Assembly (NCBI GenBank): GCA_003116975.1
Contig: BGKB01000173.1
Location: forward strand, 1 to 64,000
DNA length: 64,000 nucleotides
DNA from: Aurantiochytrium sp. KH105
Taxonomy: Eukaryota > Sar > Bigyra > Thraustochytrida > Thraustochytriidae
Direction of reading: 5' to 3'
Shown: one piece after another, positions 1-10,319 of the stretch
Numbering within the stretch: position 1 is the first letter of the stretch
Layout: each line of letters starts with the position of its first letter
The notes under the pieces: model-generated
What the model was told of the DNA's origin: nothing
What the model saw: only the letters and a program-made list of their open reading frames with translations
The model's database searches: none
Translations under genes and position numbers: made by a program

Positions 1-1464
1 CACCAAATTGTAATCCAGAGCTCCTTCTACAATCCGATTGAAGATTTAAAAAAATGCACAATATATACGTATTATATGTACAAAATAATTGCATCACTCC
101 AAAATTATGAATTTTAGATAACATTTATAGCTTAATCTTCATTGAAATTCTTATTTTATTTATATATTGAAAAAAATATGTCTTAATTGACTCAAAATAC
201 CTATTTTGTATAATACTTTTAGTAAAAATTAAAATATGTGTGAGAGCTTGAAGCTTTTCGTGAATATACATGTAAAAATATATGAAAGCAACTCCATGGT
301 TCGTAGATCGACCCTTTGCGTCAAACGATTTCTTTACTGACCTGAGAAGAATCTGGAAATGGGCTTATGGGTTAGTTAGACGGATTGCGTTAGATTTTTC
401 ATTCATGCAGGCTTATTATTTATCTATCTATTGGCCTGTTGCGCGCCGAAGCGCCCGCCTTCTTTGATTTGGTTGTTTTTAAAGATTATCTTGCAAAGGC
501 AAACAATATTTTTTCCCTGCTCGGTTGAATGAATGGGCGGGCGTTCGACGATCGATCGCTCCTCCTGCAAAAGGTGGAAAGAACTGCTTCGAGAGCTCAT
601 CATTCTGACAATGAAGGAGGAGCAAGCGAGCAAAGCAATGAATTCACATAGGCCTACTATCACTCTCAGTTAAATTATTATTGTTGGTGTGCGTAGAAGG
701 CTCGTTCCTCTCTCACCTACCTACCTACCTACGTACGGTCGCTACACACACGCTCACAATATCCACCACTGAAAAGCTCCGGGGCGAACGTTCAAAGGCA
801 GCAACGAATCCCTCTGCTCGTCTCGGCGCTGGTAACAAAATGCGCACTTTGATTTTGATCGAGTATGGAAGACAGCAGATGGAATGAGGGCTTTCTTTCT
901 CTTTTGCGAGTGAGCAGGAAATTGAAGAGGCTCCTTAAAAGATTCTCGTTGCAGCCTTTCGGCTGCATCGCTCTCACTCCAATAACCTCATGCCTCCCTT
1001 TTGCGACGAATGGTTGGTGGTGGTGGTTTGATCAACTAGTTGTAAGGGTGCACTGCATCAATCGATTGATGGGATGGACCTGTTGGTGACATTGATACAT
1101 TTATTTTGCGCTTGGCCACGCACGACCTATCGAATGGTGATGACCAATGAGGACGACTCAATGAGGACGACTTCATTTGGGAGAAGAGCGAGAGTCTTGT
1201 TCGCAAGCAAGTTCGTTGAAAACTCGTAAAAGAAAGTCGAACACAGAATTATGATGTGATGTGATGTGGTAAAATGGGTGGGTGGATGTATAAAAGCGAA
1301 GATGGCCAGGTGAAACAGGACACATAGGCTACATACACGGAGAGTGCCTGTCTACCCACTCGTATCGAGTGTGAAAGGACAGAAGGGACGTCCGCACAAA
1401 AGGCGATCCCCGTCGCGCGCTTACAGCGAGCCAACCCAGACTCTCTCTCGCTGCCTCTCTTTCA
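1..1464. other. Left-edge non-coding region, AT-rich at its start
   Basis: Bases 1 to about 480 are strongly AT-rich (runs of A and T, almost no G+C), unlike nearly all the rest of the window. After about 500 the sequence returns to mixed composition. No open frame here has a recognisable domain. A TATAAAA string lies at about 1289 on the plus strand, but no plus-strand gene follows it. A short direct repeat (AATGAGGACGACT) sits around 1145-1170. The downstream end of the minus-strand PH gene abuts this region, so part of it must be that gene's 3' UTR. Confidence 0.5.
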
Positions 1465-2838
1465 TCAGCGCAAGGAATCGCGTTTTCCGAACATGGATCC
1501 CCCACCGATCCAGAAGGATCGATTGCGCTCCGCCGGAGTCATGACATCTGATGCTGCTGCAATGGCTTGGTTGCGCTTGTACGTGGCAAAGGCTTTCCAG
1601 GCGTAAAAGACGCTGGCCTGGGTCCGGCGCTCGTAGCGCTCAGTGACTTGCTTGTCGAAGATCTCGGCGACGACGTCCTCCATTTGCTCAAGTACATCCT
1701 CGGCGTTTACAGTGCCTTTTCTGAGTTCGCTAGCAAGGTCGAGAACTTCTTGAACGCCGACGCGCCAGATGTCGGTGAGCATTCGATCTTTGAGTCGAAA
1801 CTGGGCATTGTAGTCGAGCCATGCTTTGTTGATCGTATCCGTCCAACTTTCCTGCAAAACCTTGGACGGGGCAGAGATCATGTATGTTCGCGCGTCGGTG
1901 TGGACGGCAAATACGTTGCGCATGCGGACCATGGCGTAAGTGGATCGCGGTAAACCTTGGGCCACTTTGTTCTTGTCATCGAAAGTCATCATTTCAGTGT
2001 AAGAGACACTACCGTAGGCCTCCTCGTTGTTTCTGAAAGCATCTTCGTCGCGGTAGTATCGAAGACCTCGCGAGCGATGCAGGACAAAGTAGCGGCGATG
2101 CCAGCTCTTGACGCGTCCTCCTTGTTTGCTGAGCAATCCTTGCAACAGAAAGTTCTTGTCATCTAGTTCGGTCGCGAGCGATTCACCGCGCCTTCGCCCA
2201 CCAATGATAGACATGGCCGAAATGGAGGATCCGGCGGTGTCGCGCCTGATCTGGCTTTTCCTCGTACGTTCCTCCTCCGCGGCCAGCTTTCGAACGACCT
2301 CCTCCATCCGCTGAATGTTCACGGAGGGCCGTCCCGCAGGCGGGCGCGATACCACTGCCTCATCGTCTGCCATCGTTTTGAGCTTGCTTTTGCTGGCGTC
2401 CTCGTCCTCGTTTTCGTCGAGCTCGAGCTGCGCGGGGTCTTGGAGCTCTTCGCCCTCCGGCTCGGAAACTCTTCCGGGGGAGGAGGAGTGCCAGGGCCGC
2501 CAAATATGCGCCGCGGGGGTCTTGGGCCAGTGTCTGAGCCCCGACGAGTCGAGCTCCTTGGGCACGCGGGCGAGCAGGGCCTTGGCGCGCGACCCGATGC
2601 GAGATGGCGTGCCGAGGGTGGGGCGCGGGGTCCACGACGCCTCCTCCGAGGACTCCCGTGGACCGCTGTCCGAGGACTCTGCGTCCGACAGCTTGCCCGC
2701 GGAGTTCGCCTTCCCTCCCTCCTCCCTCTCTCCCTCCGCTCGCCGCCCTGCCTCTCTCCTCTCCGGCCCTCGCTTGCCCGGACGCGCTCGGGGTGTTCGC
2801 GCTCTGCGTGGCGCGCGCGTGCAGCCCAGCAGCACCAT
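1465..2838 (-). CDS. PH-domain protein
   Basis: 457-residue protein read as one open exon. Residues 1-225 are low complexity, rich in Arg, Ser, Glu and Pro and likely disordered. A pleckstrin-homology domain spans about 228-335: it opens with LLQGLLSKQGGRVKSWHRRY, the usual first two strands with their basic loop, and ends in a helix containing the conserved Trp of QESWTDTINKAW. PH domains bind phosphoinositides or proteins at membranes, so a membrane-recruited adaptor role is inferred. The C-terminal 120 residues are predicted helical and carry no enzyme domain I recognise. The start is the ATG at 2838; the very G+C-rich N-terminal codons make an internal start possible. The gene's specific function is unknown. 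Confidence 0.8.
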   Translation of the reverse strand: MVLLGCTRAPRRARTPRARPGKRGPERREAGRRAEGEREEGGKANSAGKLSDAESSDSGPRESSEEASWTPRPTLGTPSRIGSRAKALLARVPKELDSSGLRHWPKTPAAHIWRPWHSSSPGRVSEPEGEELQDPAQLELDENEDEDASKSKLKTMADDEAVVSRPPAGRPSVNIQRMEEVVRKLAAEEERTRKSQIRRDTAGSSISAMSIIGGRRRGESLATELDDKNFLLQGLLSKQGGRVKSWHRRYFVLHRSRGLRYYRDEDAFRNNEEAYGSVSYTEMMTFDDKNKVAQGLPRSTYAMVRMRNVFAVHTDARTYMISAPSKVLQESWTDTINKAWLDYNAQFRLKDRMLTDIWRVGVQEVLDLASELRKGTVNAEDVLEQMEDVVAEIFDKQVTERYERRTQASVFYAWKAFATYKRNQAIAAASDVMTPAERNRSFWIGGGSMFGKRDSLR

Positions 2839-5094
2839 GCAGAGAGAAGGCGGCGCTGGTCATTCGGTCATTCATTCATTTCTTTTGTTCACTTGTCTAG
2901 CCTAGCCTATACTCGCTCATTCACAGTCAGTGGTTCATTTGCCCTCTGGCCTGTGCACTCACTCACTCATTCACTTACTACTCACTCACTCACTCTCACA
3001 AATAATCGCCCGCTTATTATTAGTGGCTTGGGTGTATAGCAAGGCTAGCGCGTGCCTGCTCTGCGTGCCTTTTCTGCGTCATGAAGTGAAAAATGGCTGC
3101 CTGCAGGGCCCCAGGGTGGTATGCTACTACACTACAACCAGCCCAGAGGCGCTTTGCTGTTTCGACGCGTGCACATCTCCACTTCTCCGCGGCAATCGGG
3201 AGTCGCGGCGCAGCCAAATCGCTCTCTCGCGGCGCGTACACACGCACGGCCTTCTCTGTGTTTCTCCCTCTCTCACCCGCGCCGTCAGAGCAGTGCACGC
3301 GCTGCCATCATCCCCAGTAGGCTAAAGTACTAGGCCGGCTAGGCCTACTCGGCTAGGCGACGAGGATCGTAGGGAAGCAAGCGAGCAAGAAAGCAAGCAC
3401 TCGCTCAGACGAAAGACAAGGAGAAGCGAGCCATTGCGCCGCGAGAGAGGTGGGAGCTCGTGCCTCATCAACAAGGCGCTCATCTCATCAACCAAACTGC
3501 AAGTTGTTGTCATGGTCTGGCGATGCATCGATCTCAGCCTGCAGTTAGAGCTCAGCGTCTGATGCAAGTCCCATCCAAACCATGGTATACCTTCTTTTCT
3601 CGAGGAATGAAGGAGGGCCAATGAAGCGAGCGAGGGTGAGAGGAAAACTTGCGCAAATGAACGGCGGGCCGGGGAGAAGAGATTGCGATTGTTCCCGGCG
3701 GGAACGGTGAAGGTCCTTCTCTCCCTCCCTCTGTCCCTTATTACTGAGAAGAAGGTCACAATCCAGGGATGGCTAAAAGAGAGCGTGTCTTCAAGCAACT
3801 TCACATTAGAATATCAGTTTTGAGAAGGATCGCGCAAGGGAATATTTGGTTGTTGATTGCAAATGCAGATTGAGCAATTCACCGCGATCAAATTCTCAAC
3901 AGCCCGCCAAGCAAGAAAAGAAAGATCATAACCATCGGAATGGGAAACTCGTGGAGGAGGACGCTCGGTTGCTGGGTCTAGCTAGGGGATAGAGATTCAA
4001 AGTCGTCCGGTCCAAAGCGACCCGTGACGAAAGACCCATTCCTTTAAACGTAGCTGCAGCTGCAGACTGATGACGGAATTGTATTGTTTTTTAAAAGTGT
4101 CCTCGTGCAGAATCATTTCTTTCTACCCCAAAAAATGAATTTGAGTCTAGCTATCCTACTGATTCCCAGTCTCTCCGGCTGGCCAGAGAGCTGGTGTTTC
4201 ACCGAAACGAGACTTGGATCGCATGGTAAGAAGCCACATGAAGCAGCTTCCCATTTAGGTATGCCAAAGAAAAGTAGTAATCGGTTCTTTGTTGTAAGGC
4301 CGAGTCCAGGTCTGATTCAAATGGCCACTGGTATCAGAAACAAAAACAAGAACACAGTTTCTTTTCTTTTATTTTAAAGTTGCTAGACTGGCGGGCAAGA
4401 CCTTCGACACGATAAATACTTACTGTCGTTCGTCGACAGCTGATAGTGGTAAGTGCTCGAATAAAGACAATCAACCGTGGCCTCGCAGGGACGCCCTCTC
4501 TTTGTCTCCACAGGTTCATTTCCCGTCCATCTTCCTGTTTATTCTTCAACCACAGCCACGCAAAGATCACGCCCGCAGCTCTTCCTCGTGCTGGTTACTT
4601 GCCCTACCGCAGAAGAAGGCCAAACGCCCTCACAAGGGCACCCCACAGCGCGTGCAGAGACCGACGCGCTGTGTGCGTGGCGCCGTGACCGGGGCTGTAT
4701 AGACCTCTTCTCGCTGCGAGGTCTGTTTGGGCCACTTCGCGGCGAGAGACCTGAAAGTTCGACTTGCGAGGGTCCGTCTACAGTGTGGCGTAACCGCGGC
4801 ACAATGGACTATCTGCTGCCGCAAGTGCAGCTCGCGCGGCCAGCGCTTGCTTGCAGGGCAGCTAGGCCGCTAGCTAGCGAATACTATAGGAGCCGGGCAG
4901 GCAGGCAGACGCTGCAGGCAGAGGCAGGCAGTCCACCAGCGAGCGAGAGTCCTGCGCACGTCCGTCCGCGCAGCCTCCGAGGCCCCTCTCCCCCCTACTT
5001 CCTCGCGCCCGCTCCCTTCTCTCGGCGCCATCTCCTTCTCCCGCGCGCTCGTGCGCAGGTTCAGACAGAGGAGCTAGCGAGCTCGCCAGGAAAG
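2839..5094. other. Intergenic region between divergent genes
   Basis: About 2.2 kb between the PH gene (minus) and the small mitochondrial-protein gene (plus). It holds (ACTC)n/(ATTC)n simple repeats at 2870-3000 and a pyrimidine-rich tract. A TAGACCTCTT motif at 4700-4709 overlaps a 7-bp inverted repeat (4701-4707 with 4718-4724). Open frames here are short and lack recognisable domains. An in-frame extension upstream of the 5095 start looks like 5' UTR (biased, repetitive codons). Confidence 0.5.
4700..4724 (+). promoter_or_regulatory. TAGACCTCTT motif with hairpin
   Basis: TAGACCTCTT at 4700-4709 starts a perfect 7-bp inverted repeat, AGACCTC (4701-4707) with GAGGTCT (4718-4724), around a 10-nt loop. 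The same 10-mer recurs at 22935-22944 (minus), 30318-30327 and 40933-40942, always intergenic. Its role is unknown; a promoter or UTR element is a guess from position. Confidence 0.35.
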
Positions 5095-5424
5095 ATGTCG
5101 CTCGGGGCGGCCCTGCAGGCAGCGCGGCGAGCGCCTTTCCAGCGCGCCGGCGTGGGACGGCAGCAGCTGCAGACGCGGTCGATCCGCAAGAATGCCCACG
5201 TCGAGGCATGGGACGGCTGGCGTGCGGATTCGCACAAGCGCTTCGAGATGACGGCATCCAAGGTGCCAGCCCTGCTGCTCTGGGGCCTCGTCGTGCCCGT
5301 GGCCATGTTCGTCCTCGGCAACAAGGAGGACAACATTCGCGGAGGCGCCGACTACATTGAAAAGAGGTTCATCGAGGACAAGGAGCACTTCCGTCTCATC
5401 CACGGCGAGGAGGACGAGGAGTAG
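5095..5424 (+). CDS. Small single-TM mitochondrial protein, NDUFB4-like candidate
   Basis: 109 residues. The N-terminal 35 residues are rich in Arg, Ala, Gln and Ser with no acidic residue, as in a mitochondrial presequence. One membrane segment lies at about 57-75 (VPALLLWGLVVPVAMFVLG), and the tail is acidic (ends GEEDEE). The pattern Trp-x3-Arg, then Phe, then a hydrophobic stretch with Gly and Pro resembles the short plant B15/NDUFB4 subunit of respiratory complex I, an accessory inner-membrane subunit. That resemblance is weak and from memory, so the name is only a candidate. I chose the ATG at 5095 because the frame upstream is repetitive and compositionally unlike coding sequence. It faces RPO41 tail to tail. 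Confidence 0.65.
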   Translation: MSLGAALQAARRAPFQRAGVGRQQLQTRSIRKNAHVEAWDGWRADSHKRFEMTASKVPALLLWGLVVPVAMFVLGNKEDNIRGGADYIEKRFIEDKEHFRLIHGEEDEE

Positions 5425-6169
5425 AAAATGAGACAGATCACTTCTGACGCGCGCGTCATGTCACGTCACACCCGAATGCTCTACGCTGCGGGCAGCCCTG
5501 CAGGCGTCTTCACTCGGTCTTGCTGCAAGCCTCTTTTCGCTCATCTGTTGATCTGATCGATGGACGGATCGAAGCTAAGACTCGATGCGTAGGTAAGCGG
5601 CTCCTTTTTGCTGTTGCTAATCCAAAGGTAAAAAGGGGCTCCCTCGATATGCATCGGGTTCGCAGGTATCTCCATTCACACAACGACAAACGAAACAAAA
5701 TAGGTCGTCTGGGGAGCGGACTCCTCTCCGCCGACGACTAGACGGACTCCCGTTTCCAACCCTCCTCGTTTCTTTCTATCTTTCCTTCTCTCTCTCTCTC
5801 TGCCCCCCATCTTTCTTTCTGTCTATCGGTTTCTTGAAAGGTACTTTTGTGAAGGAGCAAGGCAAACGCATTCACCTGCCTCTCTCCCTTCACAATGGAC
5901 AAGAAAGACAAGCTAGCCAGAATCATCCATCACACATAACCAAAACTTTAATAGAAAAAATGGCAAATCTTGATTGCTGTTGTTGCATGGGACACTTTTA
6001 CAAGGTGGAGTTATTGGAACGCCCAGACGCAGCACTATCGTCGCTCATAGAGAAATAAAGTTGTCTGTCCGCTCGCACTCGCTGGCTCACTGCGCAACCT
6101 TTACCTAACATAAATGGCTTCGCAAATGATGATATTCATGAACAAAAGGGACACGCAAACACTGCGGCC
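5425..6169. other. Convergent 3' intergenic region
   Basis: About 745 bases between two convergent genes, with lower G+C than its flanks, pyrimidine runs (5770-5830) and an AATAAA at 6053-6058 on the plus strand. Only short frames are present, including a Cys-rich one of about 30 codons at 5960; none looks like a gene. Confidence 0.5.
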
Positions 6170-9100
6170 TCAGTTGAAAAAGTATTTTGACTCCAGAACC
6201 TCTTTCAGATCAAGATCACCAGGCTCTGGCGGCTCCGGAATCATGTGTGCGCGCTGCGGGTAGCGTGCGACAAATTGGCGATACAAATCACCGAGAATAT
6301 CTTGCGAATGAAGCTTGATGAACTCATGGCGCAATTGCTCGTTCATGGCCTCAACGTCACCAGCATGTGTCCAATAGGAATCGTGCACAGCCGTAAAGCA
6401 GATGCCAGCTTGCATGCACGAACTCGCGGTCATGAGCATGTGGGTCGAGTCAATCGAGTGAATAAAGTTTGGCGGAAACGCCGTCTGCTGCTTGCCCTTG
6501 TTGATATTTGAGTCCTCCTTGATCTCGGTGACGATGATCTTCTGCATGAGCGTCTTCACCGACGATTTATTCTTGACGCGGTACGGCTGCACCACTGGAA
6601 GCCCCAGCGGCGTAATCCACGAGATCGGGTCCCCTGCGTCCGTGGAGATCTTGCCAAGCGTCTTGAACCACTCCTTGATCTCCTTGGCAGAGCGAAAGGT
6701 GTCTCCAATCGCATCAAGGACAACCTTGGCCAAAAGACCCGAGGCTTGAAACAGTTCATCGTCCGTATCGAAGATGGCGCCGTGGCTGTTGTCACCGTTC
6801 AGTCGCATCAATTTGTTACGATCGTTCACAGTCTCCAGCTGACGCATGATCTGGTCACGGGCGCCAATATACGTCACGCCATACACAGAGGTCATGACGG
6901 TCTGCTTGACGACCTTGCGCGAGATCTGGCCGTTCAATTTGAGGGCGAGGTGGCGCTCGCGCTCAATCGTCTCGCGCGCATTCTTGTCTTCGAACTCGCT
7001 CTCCGGGGGTACCTCGAGCTGCGACTTTTCCATGATCACTTCGCGGACGCGCTCCGCCACCGCAGTGTAGACGTCACCGGGGCGCTCACGCGCCACAAGA
7101 TTGACTTGAGAGCCGCCCAGGCGGTCACGGCCGAGTGCGGCATAATGCTGCAGGCCGTTGCATGAGCCGTCCTGGTGCACGGGGAGGCTCGAGAGGAAGT
7201 TGACCGGGTCTCCGCTGTCGAGTGCAGCCTTGAGCTCCATGCAGGTCGAGAGAGCCTGCCAACAGTTCTCTGAGGTGGCCCACATTTTCGGCTTGTGCTT
7301 GGGGTCCTCCTTGTCGAAGGGCTCAGCGGCGCAGTCGACCAGCTCCTCAAGATGCGCGTCCACCCACGCCACGCGCTCATCAAAAGAAGCCTTATCCTGG
7401 CCCATCTGATTGGCCAAGTGCACCTTGAGCCAGTACAGCCCGCGCTCGCCCAAGGGCCGCTTGTCTTTGAAGATGAGGAGAGAACGCGCCAAATCGTCAC
7501 CCATGTGGCTCACGGGAGGGATAGGATAGGCACGCCCACGAAAGTCAAGCGAGTACGGGAACCAGAACTGGTCGTACTCGCTAACAAAGTTCGCAAGACT
7601 CACCTTGCTTCGAAAGTCAAGGTTCTTGGACAAGTACTCCTGACGTACCCGCTTCAGCTTTTGAAGCTTGGCCACGAGAATGTTGCGCGTCTCGAGCGGT
7701 TCATTCCGGAGCTTCTGCTGATGCATGACCTGCTTTTCCAAAGAACGAAGCTCGCCAAGTAGCTCTCTGTACCGGTCATCTTCCACAGAGGGCCGACCCG
7801 TAAACGTAATGTCCATTTCGAGCACCTTTTCAGCCACCTCAAACAAGGGTTTGTTCAGCGTCCATGCGACGTTGCCGAGGGCGTTGATGCCGTCGTAGAG
7901 GTCCTGACTCGACGCGGCTTCCTGGTTGCGGAGCATTTTCAGCTGCTGCCGACCGCCTGCAGACGTCCGCAAGAGACCAAACCTTTGCGTCAAGAATCCG
8001 CCATTGAAGGGCGACGTCCAGGGCCGCGGAGGGCATACCATGGGCCGCGTCAGCGGCAGATTCATCTTCAGATAATCGTCCAGGGTCTGGTTTTGCAGGA
8101 GCGCCGCCACGAGTGCGTGGTGCGCTACCACAACGCCCACGGTCTTGCCCTTTTGAAAGGCGCCAGTGTGATAAAATGCCGGAATTCGCTCCTCGGGCGA
8201 GTTATCGCCCTTGACTGGCTGCAGAAAGGCGCACCTGCAGAGCATGTGCACCAAAGACGCACCCATCTTTACGGTAGTCGAGGTGTCCCAGGTCGTCTGC
8301 TGGAACGTCGAGTCCACAAAACTGTCGAGGCTGTCAAAGGCTTGGGCGTCGCGGTCCATCCTGCGGCGCAGCTCGGTCCAGGTGTCCACCTCGGCAGATG
8401 ACTTGATCAGGTTCATCTCATCCAAGACCGAGCGCCCCATGCGCATGGCCAAGTTGGTCAACGTCACGCCTTGCGGCTGCGAGTGCACGAGATGCATCAT
8501 TTCCTGGATTGTGAGAATCGCCAAAAGGTCCGCAGGCAAAAGCATGAGAAATGCCGACGCTTGGTTGCTGCGAAGATTCCGTGCGTCTTTGAGACGTTCC
8601 TGTTCGCGTGTGATTTCCTTTGACATGGTCTTGAACCACGCAAGGTAGTGTTTTGGCAACGACTCCAGACGAACCTCGACACCGCCCTCCTTTCCAGCCT
8701 CGTCCCCGCTGGGGTCGGCTTCCGTGCGGCCAAAGGCCACAAGTTTGCTCACAGGGTCAATGTATCGCGAGGGTGACCTTGCCGGTTCCGAGAGGGGTTC
8801 GTTGCGCATGCCTGCCGCCGCCTCGGCGTCTTGGCTCGTGACGCCGGCTGCGGAGAGGAGCGCGGACCTCGTCATGGCCGCGCCATCGATGCGGCGTTCA
8901 CGCTCCACCTGGTATTGCAGATCCTGGAGTCTGTCCAGGTACCCGGGTGCGTTGAGGCGCTCTGTGGTCGAGGTCCTCTCGTCGAAGATGATGGGTTTGC
9001 CTGTAAAGTCCTCGTCGGCCGCCTCCCAGGCGCCCTCGCGCCAGACCCTGGCCTCGTCGTGCTGGTTCCGCTCGCCCTCGCCGGAGCGCCATCGTTGCGC

Positions 9101-9403
9101 GCGGAGGAGCTCTCTCTGCTGCTTTTGCTGCTGCGCGAGGACCTTTTGCCGCTCGCGCGCGTCCTCCCTGGCGCCGCCCGCGAACCCGTTCGCGCCGCCC
9201 TCGTGGGTCTCGGTCACCACGAAGTGCCCGTGCGCCGTGGCCAGCGAGGTGTTTTCCACCGCGCTCGACCCGGCGAGCTGCGCCGCCTGCGCGCGCGCCA
9301 GCTGCGCTCCCTGCCTCTCCGCCTGCGTCCTCGCCACGCTCGCGCGCGGCCGCAGCAGTCCGCGCCACCGCCCCTTCGCGGCGCCGGGCCCTGCCCTCCA
9401 CAT
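6170..9403 (-). CDS. RPO41: Mitochondrial DNA-directed RNA polymerase (T7-like)
   Basis: 1077 residues, single exon. This is the single-subunit phage-type polymerase that transcribes the mitochondrial genome. The N-terminus (about 1-50) is Arg/Ala-rich with no early acidic residue, fitting a mitochondrial presequence. The palm/fingers motifs are intact: motif A VHQDGSCNGLQHYAALGRD with catalytic Asp at about 745; motif B RKVVKQTVMTSVYGVTY with Lys833 and Tyr841; motif C HDSYWTHA with catalytic Asp at about 1008. FPPNFIHSIDSTHM precedes motif C, and the protein ends in the family-typical YFFN. The poorly conserved first 250 residues hold Gln/Glu/Arg-rich helices, as is usual for the N-terminal extension. 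The ATG at 9403 gives a full-length enzyme. A plastid paralogue is the only alternative, and nothing else here suggests a plastid. Confidence 0.97.
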   Translation of the reverse strand: MWRAGPGAAKGRWRGLLRPRASVARTQAERQGAQLARAQAAQLAGSSAVENTSLATAHGHFVVTETHEGGANGFAGGAREDARERQKVLAQQQKQQRELLRAQRWRSGEGERNQHDEARVWREGAWEAADEDFTGKPIIFDERTSTTERLNAPGYLDRLQDLQYQVERERRIDGAAMTRSALLSAAGVTSQDAEAAAGMRNEPLSEPARSPSRYIDPVSKLVAFGRTEADPSGDEAGKEGGVEVRLESLPKHYLAWFKTMSKEITREQERLKDARNLRSNQASAFLMLLPADLLAILTIQEMMHLVHSQPQGVTLTNLAMRMGRSVLDEMNLIKSSAEVDTWTELRRRMDRDAQAFDSLDSFVDSTFQQTTWDTSTTVKMGASLVHMLCRCAFLQPVKGDNSPEERIPAFYHTGAFQKGKTVGVVVAHHALVAALLQNQTLDDYLKMNLPLTRPMVCPPRPWTSPFNGGFLTQRFGLLRTSAGGRQQLKMLRNQEAASSQDLYDGINALGNVAWTLNKPLFEVAEKVLEMDITFTGRPSVEDDRYRELLGELRSLEKQVMHQQKLRNEPLETRNILVAKLQKLKRVRQEYLSKNLDFRSKVSLANFVSEYDQFWFPYSLDFRGRAYPIPPVSHMGDDLARSLLIFKDKRPLGERGLYWLKVHLANQMGQDKASFDERVAWVDAHLEELVDCAAEPFDKEDPKHKPKMWATSENCWQALSTCMELKAALDSGDPVNFLSSLPVHQDGSCNGLQHYAALGRDRLGGSQVNLVARERPGDVYTAVAERVREVIMEKSQLEVPPESEFEDKNARETIERERHLALKLNGQISRKVVKQTVMTSVYGVTYIGARDQIMRQLETVNDRNKLMRLNGDNSHGAIFDTDDELFQASGLLAKVVLDAIGDTFRSAKEIKEWFKTLGKISTDAGDPISWITPLGLPVVQPYRVKNKSSVKTLMQKIIVTEIKEDSNINKGKQQTAFPPNFIHSIDSTHMLMTASSCMQAGICFTAVHDSYWTHAGDVEAMNEQLRHEFIKLHSQDILGDLYRQFVARYPQRAHMIPEPPEPGDLDLKEVLESKYFFN

Positions 9404-10319
9404 GTTTCTTTCCTCCGCGCGGAGCAGGCGCGCTCTCGCCCGCCTGCCCTGCCGCTCGCCTCCGCGCCCGGACCGCCAGGCCGCCTCTGCCCGCCCGCCT
9501 GCCTCTGCTCTGCTCTGCGCTGCGCTGCTCTGCGCTGCTCTGCGCTGCTCTGCGCTGCTCTGCGCTGCTCTGCGCTGCTCTGCTCCGCGCTGCGCTGCGC
9601 TGCGCTGCGCTGCGCCGCCCGCCTGCCTGCCCGCGCAGCCGCGGCCTCTGCTCGCGCTTTGCCGCCCTGTCGTTCTATGGCTGCCGGCCTTGGCTGGCTG
9701 CCCGCGCCCGCCTACCTGCGCGCTAGCCGACTCGTACGGAGGCCTCGCGGAGAGAAGGAAGGTGACAGCCAGACCCGCGAGTTGACATGACGCCGCAGGA
9801 CGCAGACAGCCGCAGCGCGAAGAGGGCGGGTGGGTGGCTGCTGGCCTCGCGAAAAGTCCGCGAAGTGCTCCTCACAAGCACAACAGTGGTAGGTAGGCCT
9901 GGGCCTAGGCCTAGGCCCTGGCCTATAAACTACTTGTCATGGATGATGAGAACGCTCTGAGAGACCCTTGCGGCCTGCCTTCATGGGGGCGGGAGCCTGA
10001 GGGCTGAGGGCCAAGTAAGTAAGGGCTGAGAGCAAGGCGAGGCCGCGGCGTGAGCGCTGAGCGAGCCACCAGTGAAACGAACCTATCACCGCACAATGAA
10101 TCCCGAGTAGGACCACCACGCGTCCAGCCTTGGACCTCCGCCCAGCTGCAGACCCTTCGTCATTTTTATCGTTTATAAATGAAACGAAAGGAAAGGAACG
10201 TCTGAGAGACAGAATTCGACACAGACACGCTCGAGACAATTACGCTCGCGAGACAGACACGTTCAAGACAAATACATGTTCGAGACGGCCAAGTTGGATT
10301 TACAGGTTACATCAAAAGA
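9404..10319. other. RPO41 upstream region / ZIP gene 3' flank
   Basis: About 0.9 kb. It contains a long (TGCTC/TGCGC)n tract (9506-9615) within about 100-210 bases of the RPO41 start codon, then TAGGCC-rich sequence at 9893-9923. No frame with protein-like composition on either strand continues through it. Confidence 0.5.
9506..9615. repeat. (TGCTC/TGCGC)n pentanucleotide tract
   Basis: About 110 bases of TGCTC alternating with TGCGC units in the 5' flank of RPO41. Similar pentamer tracts occur at 27898-28030 and about 59725-59757, also near gene starts. Confidence 0.85.

Noticed and set aside
4477..5094. In-frame N-terminal extension of the small mitochondrial protein
   Set aside because: Composition is repetitive and it would put about 200 disordered residues before a clear presequence.
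8724..9785. Long plus-strand frames antisense to RPO41
   Set aside because: They arise from the G+C bias of the opposite strand; low complexity, no homology.
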